Below the pieces are notes generated by a model. That model did no database searches and was not told the origin of the DNA. It saw only the letters and a program-made list of their open reading frames with translations. This document shows, piece by piece, positions 28,837-36,369 of a DNA stretch of 64,000 bases (positions within the stretch are counted from its first letter, which is position 1; the number at the start of each line of letters is the position of its first letter). The position numbers and the translations under genes are program-made. The stretch is from Jidongwangia harbinensis (lineage in GTDB: Bacteria > Actinomycetota > Actinomycetes > Mycobacteriales > Micromonosporaceae), in NCBI RefSeq assembly GCF_020216025.1, contig NZ_JAIWNC010000057.1:1-64000 (forward strand), in the 5' to 3' direction.

Positions 28837-30126
28837 ATGCGCAGGCGATCATTGTTGGCCGGTGCCGGTGCGGCCGGGGTGGCGGGGCTGACGGCCGGCG
28901 TCGTGCCGGGTGGGCCGGCGGGAGCCTCGGCCGGTGGGTCGTGGCGGGCAGGGCTCGCCGAGCTGCGCGCGGCGATGGCGGCCCGGGTCGGACGCGGTGA
29001 CCTGGTCGGCGTCGTGTACCTGGTCGCGCATCGTGGACGGGTGCACGTCGAGACGATCGGCACGACGTCGCTCGGCGGGGGCCGGGCGATCGATCGGGGT
29101 ACGCCGTTCCGGCTGGCCTCGTTGACCAAGCCGGTGATCGCGGCGGCCACGATGATGCTGGTGGAGGATGGCCGGCTGGCACTGGACGAGCCGATCGACC
29201 GGCTCCTGCCGGAACTCGCCGGCCGGCGGGTACTCGCCCGCGTCGACGGTCCGCTCGAGCAGACCCTCCCGGCGGTACGGCCGATCACGGTGGAGGACCT
29301 GCTGACCTTCCGGATGGGTCACGGCCTGATCTTCGAGCCGAGTTTCCAGCCGCCGTACCCGGTCATCACCGCCGCCGATCGGCTGCAGCTCACCCTGGCG
29401 GAGCCGGACCCGCGTACGCCGCACACCCCGGACGAGTGGATCCGGCGGTTCGCCACCCTGCCGTTGATGTACCAGCCCGGGCAGCGCTGGCAGTACAACA
29501 CCGGTTCGCTGGTGCTCGGTGTGCTGCTCGAGCGGGCCGCCGGCCGGCCGCTCGCGGAGTTCCTGCGCCGGCGGCTGTTCGGTCCGCTCGGCATGCGGCA
29601 CACCGGTTTCTGGCTGCCCCGGGCCGAGGCGGCGCGCCTGCCCGGCCTGTACGCGGCCAACCCGCAGACCGGGCAGCTGGAGCTGCAACCCCGGTCCACC
29701 CCCGCCGAGTGGTCTCGGCCGCCGGCGTTCCCGTCCGGCGCCGCGGGCCTGGCCTCGACGGTCGACGACTACTTCGCGTTCGGCCGGTTCCTGCTGACCG
29801 GCGGCGTCCACGGTGGCCGGCGCCTGCTGTCGGCGGAGTCGGTCCGGCGGCTGACCACGAACCACCTCACCGCGCAGCAGATCGCCGATGCGGGCCCCTT
29901 CCCGCTCGCCGGGCACGGCTGGGGCTACGGCATGGCGGTCAGCGTCACCCCGGACGAGGTCTCCGGTCCGGGCCGCTACGGCTGGGACGGCGGGTACGGC
30001 ACCACCTGGTTCAACGACCCGCACCGGGACCTGACCGCGATCGCGCTGACCCAGACCGTCGACTTCCTGTTCAACGGCGCCCGCGAGGAGTTCCAGCGCC
30101 TGGCGGCCGCCGCCGTCGAGAAATAG
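28837..30126 (+). CDS. Tat-exported serine hydrolase (class C beta-lactamase/DD-peptidase fold)
   Basis: The 429-residue protein starts with a twin-arginine-like signal (MRRRSLLAGAGAAG). It has the nucleophile motif SLTK (LASLTKPV) near residue 92, the YNT motif (WQYNTGSLVLG) near 220 and a late GYGTTW. Length and motifs fit esterases and peptidases of the beta-lactamase superfamily such as EstB, LovD-like or D-aminopeptidases. The substrate is unknown. AAGGGGGA precedes the ATG at 28837, and an adjacent GTG at 28834 is an alternative start. Confidence 0.9.
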   Translation: MRRRSLLAGAGAAGVAGLTAGVVPGGPAGASAGGSWRAGLAELRAAMAARVGRGDLVGVVYLVAHRGRVHVETIGTTSLGGGRAIDRGTPFRLASLTKPVIAAATMMLVEDGRLALDEPIDRLLPELAGRRVLARVDGPLEQTLPAVRPITVEDLLTFRMGHGLIFEPSFQPPYPVITAADRLQLTLAEPDPRTPHTPDEWIRRFATLPLMYQPGQRWQYNTGSLVLGVLLERAAGRPLAEFLRRRLFGPLGMRHTGFWLPRAEAARLPGLYAANPQTGQLELQPRSTPAEWSRPPAFPSGAAGLASTVDDYFAFGRFLLTGGVHGGRRLLSAESVRRLTTNHLTAQQIADAGPFPLAGHGWGYGMAVSVTPDEVSGPGRYGWDGGYGTTWFNDPHRDLTAIALTQTVDFLFNGAREEFQRLAAAAVEK

Positions 30127-30254
30127 CGCGATTCGAGAGCCGATGGCCTGCCGAATATTGATCGTCTTCTCACGCTGTAGGGTTTCCGACATATTCGGGT
30201 GGCGACGGTCTTCGCAGACTCCACCATGATGTCAGCTATGCCGTTGGAGCTTCG

Positions 30255-31064
30255 GTGACTCTCGCATTTCAGGCGGGGAAGGCCCTGCACAAGGGCAACC
30301 CGGCGGGTGTCATGGCGATAGAACACGCCGAACTCTTGGAGCGGATCTATATGCTCACGGACCGGTTGGAGATCCACGAACTGGAGCTGCAGAACATTCG
30401 AAGCACTCTGGAGGCGGCGTTCGGGCCGGCGCCGCCGTACAGCGACGACGTGAAAATCATCTTTGATATCGGCGACCGATCGGTCGACGATCAGGTCGCG
30501 GAGGAGCACGTCACCGCCGCGCATCACGGCAATGTCGTGCACTGGTACGCATTCGAGGGATTCAGCCGGGGACGGGACCAGGCGTTCCAGTTCCGCGAAG
30601 TCCTCGTACATCTCACCCGCGCACGCGAGGTCGGCCACGAGCGGGTGACGGCCGTCGAACTGACGACCGCGGCGGCGCCACGCGCCCTCATCACGTTCAC
30701 TCCACCCCACGAGCGCGTGCTCTGGGAGGTGCGGTACCGCTGCCCCGGCTATTGGGACAAGCTCCGTCAAGCGGGCGGTCAGCGGTTCGAATGGGTACCG
30801 CCACCGGTCGGGCCCGGGGAGACCAAGGGACGGCGCAGCGTGGTGCGGGCCGTCACGTTCGTCTTCCGCGTCCCCGCGACCCTCGGCACACTCGAGGCAT
30901 TCGATCTGCCCAGGGGTGCCAGCTTCCGCCGGGCCGCAACCGACGCGCACGGCAGTACGTACCGGATCGACATCAGAGACATCTCCGCGCTTCTCGGTCC
31001 GCCGGCCACGGCCATCGATCCCATCCGGTGGTATCTGGAACTGAAGTCGGCGGACGCGCCATGA
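30255..31064 (+). CDS. Unknown protein, first gene of a coupled pair
   Basis: I do not recognise this 269-residue soluble protein. A short helical N-terminus (residues about 25-60) is followed by beta-rich sequence. The block LWEVRYRCPGYWDKLR near residue 160 and HGSTYRIDI near 235 match the order and residues of RWIVSYGVPGGLWNPLR and DGSTVVTWT in the next gene, and both proteins end in a Trp-rich strand. The GTG at 30255 has GGAG at 5 nt. Its stop overlaps the next start (ATGA), so the products are probably made together and may interact. Confidence 0.75.
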   Translation: MTLAFQAGKALHKGNPAGVMAIEHAELLERIYMLTDRLEIHELELQNIRSTLEAAFGPAPPYSDDVKIIFDIGDRSVDDQVAEEHVTAAHHGNVVHWYAFEGFSRGRDQAFQFREVLVHLTRAREVGHERVTAVELTTAAAPRALITFTPPHERVLWEVRYRCPGYWDKLRQAGGQRFEWVPPPVGPGETKGRRSVVRAVTFVFRVPATLGTLEAFDLPRGASFRRAATDAHGSTYRIDIRDISALLGPPATAIDPIRWYLELKSADAP

Positions 31065-31948
31065 GCGGGCGCGCCGGCCCGGCACATCACCTGCTCGACA
31101 TCCTGGCCGCGGTCGCGCCGCTCAGGACGTGGGGTTCGGCGGCCGTCATCGCGATCCTCAGCAGCGCCATCGCCTACAACGCGGGTGCCGGCTGGGCGTC
31201 GAGTGCGCTGATCTTCGCCCTGCTCCTCCTGGCCATCCCGCTGCTGCTTCGCAGAGGTGGCCGCGACGCCCCGGTCGACCGGGACCCCGCATGGGCCCGG
31301 CATCGCCGTGCCGTGTCCCCGGTGATGCCGGCCGACCTGTCGCCGGTCGACCGTGCCGCAGCGGATCGGGCGGCCCATGACGAAGAGTTCGACGAAGACC
31401 TGGAGCTGACCGTATGGGTCGGCGAGAACGCGGCCGGTGATCGCGTCGAAGAGACCCGCCTGACCAGACCGCACCATGCGATCAACGGGCGCGCGCTCAC
31501 TCTGGTCTCGCCCTATGTGGAGCCGGACGCCCGCCCCGCGCCGGTCGTCCCCGAGCTGTCGTTCGATACCGAGGCGGTTCGCGCGCACTGGCAACACACC
31601 ACGGTCCCCGGTCGGGGAGTGGTGCTGTTCGACGCGCCGGTATCGGCGCGTCCGCTGCGGTGGATCGTGTCCTACGGCGTGCCGGGAGGGCTCTGGAACC
31701 CGCTGCGCTGCATCGGGCTCGACGTATTCCGATACGACGTCCGGCAGTTCCAGATCGGAAACTTTGCCGTACGATTCATCGTCCACGGCAGCGCACACAA
31801 GGTCTTCATCCAGGAACGCAACGGGCGCGGCAGGGTCACCGGTTATGACCGAGATCCCGATGGGAGCACGGTCGTGACGTGGACGAGCGACTACCCCGCG
31901 GCAGCCGTCCTCTACGAGTGGGACCTGCGCGTCGTCTGGCGCGATTAG
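31061..31948 (+). CDS. Unknown membrane-anchored protein, second gene of a coupled pair
   Basis: The 295-residue protein has two adjacent hydrophobic segments near the N-terminus (about residues 20-38 and 42-62), then an acidic linker (DEEFDEDLELT) and a C-terminal beta-rich domain of about 150 residues. That domain shares W-x-V-x-Y-x2-PG-W-x2-LR and GST motifs with the preceding protein. Two membrane helices plus a small beta domain recall a few known effector layouts, but no family can be named. The start overlaps the preceding stop. Confidence 0.75.
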   Translation: MSGRAGPAHHLLDILAAVAPLRTWGSAAVIAILSSAIAYNAGAGWASSALIFALLLLAIPLLLRRGGRDAPVDRDPAWARHRRAVSPVMPADLSPVDRAAADRAAHDEEFDEDLELTVWVGENAAGDRVEETRLTRPHHAINGRALTLVSPYVEPDARPAPVVPELSFDTEAVRAHWQHTTVPGRGVVLFDAPVSARPLRWIVSYGVPGGLWNPLRCIGLDVFRYDVRQFQIGNFAVRFIVHGSAHKVFIQERNGRGRVTGYDRDPDGSTVVTWTSDYPAAAVLYEWDLRVVWRD

Positions 31949-32043
31949 CCGGCCGCCGGCCGGATACTGTGGCCCGACCGGCGACGCGCCCGCTTTCGTG
32001 CGTTCGGTCACCTCGAAGGTGATTCTCCCTGGATCGGGCCGGC

Positions 32044-32604
32044 TCAGCCCGTGAACGCTTCTCGCCTGCACTCCTGGAACGCCGGTGAGCCGGCGTCACC
32101 GTTGGGTCCGACCTCGGTGAGGCCGAACTGGCCGGTTTCCGGGTCGGCCGGGGTCAGCTGGTAGCCCGCCGCCTTGGCGCACTGGTACCACTGGCGCTGG
32201 TTGTCCCGGTACTCCGCCAGGTTGGTGCGTCGCTGGTGCTCGTCGAACGCCTCGGGCTGCTTGGGCAGGCACACCTTCAGGGCGGCCCTGCCCTTCGGAT
32301 CTTCGGCCGCGATCCCGCCCTTCTCGATCAGGTGCTGCCCGCTGTTCCGGTAGGCCGGGCCGGCGTTCTGGACCATGCAGTCCTCCCAGGGCTTGGTCAT
32401 GGCCTTCTTGTCGTCCGGGGTGGCATCGAAGGCGAACACCGGCCGCTGGCCGGCGCTCTGCGGCGACGCGGTCACCGGCGGCGGCTGCGACTGCAGCGTG
32501 GCCACCGGAGGCGTTTCGGAGTTTCCGCCGGAGCAGCCGGCGAGAAGGACGGCGAGTCCGGTGATCACGATCGCGAAGCGGCTCAGCCGCGCTCTGCTAG
32601 ACAT
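32044..32604 (-). CDS. Lipoprotein with spaced cysteines, next to a two-component system
   Basis: The protein has a lipobox signal (AVLLAGC) and a mature part of about 160 residues. Its Cys-containing blocks are WEDCMVQNAG, LKVCLPKQ, WYQCAKAAGY and FQECRREAF. The pattern recurs in the exported proteins at 40005-40910 and 50431-51018. I chose the ATG at 32604; a GTG at 32613 would add three residues. It lies 24 bp after the histidine-kinase stop, so it is likely in the same operon and may act as a sensor accessory. Confidence 0.8.
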   Translation of the reverse strand: MSSRARLSRFAIVITGLAVLLAGCSGGNSETPPVATLQSQPPPVTASPQSAGQRPVFAFDATPDDKKAMTKPWEDCMVQNAGPAYRNSGQHLIEKGGIAAEDPKGRAALKVCLPKQPEAFDEHQRRTNLAEYRDNQRQWYQCAKAAGYQLTPADPETGQFGLTEVGPNGDAGSPAFQECRREAFTG

Positions 32605-32628
32605 GGCGGGCACTGAAACATACGGATG

Positions 32629-34440
32629 TTAGGAGCCTGCTAGGTGTTCCTGCCGCTCGGCGTATTCGTCGACCGGGCGGTGGGGGAGGACCACGGTGAA
32701 GGTCGTTCCCGTGTCGGGTGTGCTGCCGACGGTGATCGTGCCGCCGTGCGCCTCGGCGATCTGCCGGGCGATCGGCAGGCCCAGCCCGCTTCCGCCGGTG
32801 CTCCGGCTGCGCGAACCGTCGGCCCGCCAGAACCGGTCGAAGACCTTCGGCAGATCGCCGGGTGCGATGCCGACGCCGGTGTCGGCGACCGCGATCGTGA
32901 GCGATCCGGCCGCCATCGCGGTCCGGACCGTCACGGTGCCGCCGGGCGGCGTGTGCCGGATCGCGTTGGCCAGCAGGTTGCCGATCAGCTGGCGCAGGCG
33001 AACCGGGTCGGCGATCACCTCGGGGTCGCCCGCGTGCTCGGTGATCAGCCGTACCCGGGCCGCCGCGGCGTTCGGCCGGTGAGCGTCGACGACCTGGCCG
33101 ACGGCGTCGCCGAGGAAGAGCGCTTCGGGATGCATGCGCAGCGTGCCCGCGTCGGCGGCGGCGAGGTCACGCAGGTCGTCGACGATGTGTTGCAGTTGTG
33201 CGGTCTCGTTCTGCAACAGGGTGAGTAGCGGTTCGTCGACGGTGGCCAGACCGTCGCGGACCGCGGACAGCCAGGTGCGGATGTTGGTCAGCGGATTGCG
33301 CAGCTCGTGCGCCACGTCGTTGACCATGGCCTGGCGCAGGTGCTCGGACCGTTCGCGGCGCTCGGCCAGGTCGTTCAGTGCAGTCGCGAGGTAGCCGATC
33401 TCGTCGCGCCCGCCGACCGGTACCCGGAGGCGGTCGTCCGGACGCCGGGCGGCCTCGGTGAGCGCACTTAGCGGGCGGGTCAGGCGGCGGCCCACGGTGA
33501 TGGTGAGCAGGCCGACGAGCAGCAGCACCCCGGCGGTGGCGGCCCCGGTGCGCAGCACTCCGTCGCGGGACAGCGGGAGGACCCGCCGGGCGGTGGGACC
33601 GGCCGGGTCGGTGACGAACAGCAGGGCGGGTGGGGCGGCGTACGGCTCGAGCTGGGTACGCCGCGCCTGATCGAGGCAGCCGGCGGCGCGCGCCGTGCGG
33701 TCCATGATGGACAGACCGGTGACCGGGTCGGGGACCGTGACGGTGAGGTCGGGCGCGAGCCGCACCCGGTCCGGATTCCGTTCGCCGGCGCAGGCGGCGA
33801 CGAGCTTTCGCAGCGCCGCCAGCAGACGCTTCTCGGTCCGGGTCGGGTCGGGGATGAGCAGACACGAGTACGGCTCCTTGCCCAGCATGGTGATGGCCAG
33901 CCGGGGGCGGCCGTGTGGCCCGACGACGACCTGTCCCTCGGTGCCGTAGCTGCGCAGGCACGCCAGCGACTGGGTCACCTGGTCGCGGATCCGTCGCTGC
34001 TCGGCCGGTGGCAGCTCGAACGGGCCCAGGAGCCGGGTGTCGATGCGATCGGTACGCCCGGTGAGCCCGAGATCCACCCAGAGCGGGTCGACGGTGGCCG
34101 ACGGACGGGCGGTCGCCAGCGACGGGCCGGTCATCGAGTCCGCGATCACCTGCCGGTCCGCGGTCATCAGGGTGATCCGGCGGTTCAGCTGTGACGCGCG
34201 AGCGATGACCAGCGGCCGCACGCCGGACCAGTCGCGGTGGGTCGCGGCGTACCCCAGCATGTCGTCGTAGACGCGCTTGTCGTCGCTCAGCGACCGGCCG
34301 ATCTGCTGTTCGATGGTCCGCGACGTGAACTGCGCAGCGATCCACGAGGTGGCCAGGACGGCGGCGACGGCGATGGTCAGGGACGCGACCAGCAGCCGGA
34401 AGGTCAGGCTCCGGTGCACCGGCACGCGCGGTGCGTCCAT
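32629..34440 (-). CDS. Membrane sensor histidine kinase
   Basis: The 603-residue protein has a first membrane helix near residues 13-33, a large extracytoplasmic domain of about 240 residues containing three cysteines, a second helix near 290 (VLLLVGLLTITVG) and a HAMP domain (RRLTRPLSALTEAARR). A HisKA domain (NDVAHELRNPLTNIR) and HATPase_c (NLLANAIRHTPPGG, DTGVGIAP, GGSGLGL) complete it. The start codon overlaps the stop of the response-regulator gene by one base (TGATG). The stimulus is unknown, but the large sensor domain and nearby lipoprotein suggest envelope sensing. Confidence 0.94.
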   Translation of the reverse strand: MDAPRVPVHRSLTFRLLVASLTIAVAAVLATSWIAAQFTSRTIEQQIGRSLSDDKRVYDDMLGYAATHRDWSGVRPLVIARASQLNRRITLMTADRQVIADSMTGPSLATARPSATVDPLWVDLGLTGRTDRIDTRLLGPFELPPAEQRRIRDQVTQSLACLRSYGTEGQVVVGPHGRPRLAITMLGKEPYSCLLIPDPTRTEKRLLAALRKLVAACAGERNPDRVRLAPDLTVTVPDPVTGLSIMDRTARAAGCLDQARRTQLEPYAAPPALLFVTDPAGPTARRVLPLSRDGVLRTGAATAGVLLLVGLLTITVGRRLTRPLSALTEAARRPDDRLRVPVGGRDEIGYLATALNDLAERRERSEHLRQAMVNDVAHELRNPLTNIRTWLSAVRDGLATVDEPLLTLLQNETAQLQHIVDDLRDLAAADAGTLRMHPEALFLGDAVGQVVDAHRPNAAAARVRLITEHAGDPEVIADPVRLRQLIGNLLANAIRHTPPGGTVTVRTAMAAGSLTIAVADTGVGIAPGDLPKVFDRFWRADGSRSRSTGGSGLGLPIARQIAEAHGGTITVGSTPDTGTTFTVVLPHRPVDEYAERQEHLAGS

Positions 34441-35159
34441 CAGGCGGTCCCGGCAGTGAGTTTGTATCCGACGCCGTAGACGGTGACCAGCCGGGACGGC
34501 CGGCGAGGGTCGGGTTCGATCTTGCGGCGCAGGTTGAGTACGTGGACGTCGATGCTGCGCTCCACCGAGTCGCGTTCCACGCCGTTGGTGTGCTTGAGGA
34601 GTTGGGCGCGGGTGAAGACCCGTTCGGGCTCCTCGGCCATCGCGGCGAGAAGGGCGAACTCTCCGCGCGTGCATTCCACCTGACGCCCGTCGACCCGCAC
34701 CTCATGGCGGGACACGTCGACGCTGAGCCCGCCGAGCTGCAGCAGACCGGCTTCGGTGCTGTCCCGGCCGGCGCCGCGGCGCAGCAGTGCCCGGGTCCGC
34801 GCCAGCAGTTCCCGCGGACTGTACGGCTTCGTCAGATAGTCGTCGGCCCCTCCGGCGAATCCGGCCAGCATGTCGTCCTCGCCGGAGCGGGCCGTCAACA
34901 TCAGGATGGGGACGTCGGATTTCTCCCGCAGAATCCGGGTCAGGCTCAGCCCGTCCAGGCCCGGCATCATCACGTCGAGAACGAGCAGGTCCGGTGGACG
35001 GCGCCGGACCTCGTCGAGCGCGGCCCTGCCGTCGTGCACCACGACCGTGTGGTGTCCCTCGGCGGCGAGGTATCTCCGCAGCCCCTCGGCCTGGCCCGGG
35101 TCATCCTCGGCGACCAGCAGATACGCGCACACGCGACGACTATAGGTGCCGACGATCAT
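34440..35159 (-). CDS. OmpR-family response regulator
   Basis: The 239-residue protein has a receiver domain (acidic pocket AEDD, phospho-acceptor Asp in LLVLDVMMPG, LTARSGEDD, conserved Lys in YLTKPYSP) and a winged-helix output domain (RSIDVHVLNLRRKIEPD; VYGVGYKL). It is the partner of the kinase encoded directly downstream. A GTG at 35132 would give a shorter, more usual N-terminus and is a fair alternative to the ATG at 35159. Confidence 0.94.
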   Translation of the reverse strand: MIVGTYSRRVCAYLLVAEDDPGQAEGLRRYLAAEGHHTVVVHDGRAALDEVRRRPPDLLVLDVMMPGLDGLSLTRILREKSDVPILMLTARSGEDDMLAGFAGGADDYLTKPYSPRELLARTRALLRRGAGRDSTEAGLLQLGGLSVDVSRHEVRVDGRQVECTRGEFALLAAMAEEPERVFTRAQLLKHTNGVERDSVERSIDVHVLNLRRKIEPDPRRPSRLVTVYGVGYKLTAGTA

Positions 35160-35214
35160 GGCGGCGGCAAAGCTAACAGGTTCCTAAAGGCGGGTACCCC
35201 GCTATCGTGGGGCG

Positions 35215-35955
35215 ATGAACCGACCCCGGACGGTCGTCCTCAACGGTGATCTCGGCAGCGGGAAGACGACCGTGTCGGTGCTGCTCGCGGAGCGCCTCGG
35301 GGTACGCCGGGTCAGCATCGGTGATCTCTACCGCCGGATGGCGGCGGAGCACGGCATGACCGCACTTCAGTTCAACCTGCACTCGGAGCTGGACGACAAG
35401 GTCGACCACTACATCGATCAGCTTCAGCACGACATCGCGGCCTCGGCCGAACGCCTGGTGGTGGACAGCAGACTCGCCTGGCACTTCTTCACCGACGCGG
35501 TCAAGGTGCACCTCGTCGTCGATCCGGTCGTGGCGGCGCGACGGGTGCTCGCCCGGCCGGGTGACGCGGTGGAGAACTATCGCAGCGTCGAGGAGGCCGG
35601 CGGCGACCTCGCCAGGCGCAGCGACAGCGAACGGCAGCGGTTCCTGGCGCGGTACGGCGTCGACAAGGCCGATCTGCGCAACTACGACCTGGTCTGCGAC
35701 ACCACCAGGGCGAGCCCGGCGGAGGTCGTCGCGCGGATCGTCGACACGCTCGAGACGCCCGCCGCCCGTCCGGCGCCGGTGTGCCACCTCGATCCGGACC
35801 GCGTGCGCCCGGGCGCGGAGGCCGGTGACGACGGCGAGATCGTGGTGCGCCACCAGGCGCCGCACTTCGTCGCCGTACGCGGACACCGGCGGTTGGACGC
35901 CGCGGTGCGGGCCGGCGAGACCTTGACCCCGATGGTGCTGGCCGGCGACCGCTGA
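35215..35955 (+). CDS. P-loop nucleotide kinase-like protein with ParB-like C-terminus
   Basis: The 246-residue protein has Walker A GDLGSGKTT near residue 11 and the cytidylate/adenylate-kinase pattern (VSIGDLYRRMA, then LVVDSRLAWHFF and a lid-like YRSVEEAGGDLARR). Residues about 190-240 (VCHLDPDRVRP ... VAVRGHRRLDAAVRAGE) resemble the start of ParB/Srx-type domains, with GHRRL being the typical motif. The combination is unusual. The start at 35215 is divergent from the response regulator, with only 55 bp between. The biochemical role is unknown. Confidence 0.75.
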   Translation: MNRPRTVVLNGDLGSGKTTVSVLLAERLGVRRVSIGDLYRRMAAEHGMTALQFNLHSELDDKVDHYIDQLQHDIAASAERLVVDSRLAWHFFTDAVKVHLVVDPVVAARRVLARPGDAVENYRSVEEAGGDLARRSDSERQRFLARYGVDKADLRNYDLVCDTTRASPAEVVARIVDTLETPAARPAPVCHLDPDRVRPGAEAGDDGEIVVRHQAPHFVAVRGHRRLDAAVRAGETLTPMVLAGDR

Positions 35956-35991
35956 CCCCACCGCCGCAGCCGCCCCGGGCCAGCTGGACCC

Positions 35992-36022
35992 CTATGTAGG
36001 AAAAGTTGCTAGGGCTATGTAG
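35992..36022. promoter_or_regulatory. Direct repeat before the PadR gene (likely operator)
   Basis: CTATGTAG occurs at 35992-35999 and 36015-36022, 23 bp apart. Each copy sits in a short palindrome (CCTATGTAGG and GCTATGTAGC). The position 12-42 bp before the PadR start suits autorepression. Confidence 0.55.
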
Positions 36023-36033
36023 CGTATGTCCTC

Positions 36034-36369
36034 ATGGCGTCACCACTACGAATGACCGCCGCCGTGGCGGGGGTCCTGCAGGCGTTCCTGGCCGAGCCCG
36101 GCACCGAGCGGTACGGCCTCGACATCATGCAGGCGACCGGCTACCCGAGCGGCACCGTCTACCCGATCCTCATGCGCCTGCAGCGAGCCGGCTGGCTGGC
36201 CGGACACTGGGAGGACATCGACCCGGCGGCGGCCGGCCGCCCGGCGCGGCGCTGGTACCTGCTGACGCCGGACGGTGCCACGACGGCCCGCACCGAGCTG
36301 GCCGCGTACCGGCAGCGGTTCGCGGTGACCGGCCCCGCCGTGCCGGGGAGGCCGACATGGGCCTCCTGA
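36034..36369 (+). CDS. PadR-family transcriptional regulator
   Basis: This 111-residue winged-helix protein has the PadR pattern (YGLDIMQATGYPSGTVYPIL, AGWLAGHWED, GRPARRWYLLT). It overlaps the following membrane-protein gene by 13 bp, a common PadR-target arrangement in actinomycetes, so it probably represses its own operon in response to a small molecule. The CTATGTAG repeats upstream are the likely site. Confidence 0.92.
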   Translation: MASPLRMTAAVAGVLQAFLAEPGTERYGLDIMQATGYPSGTVYPILMRLQRAGWLAGHWEDIDPAAAGRPARRWYLLTPDGATTARTELAAYRQRFAVTGPAVPGRPTWAS

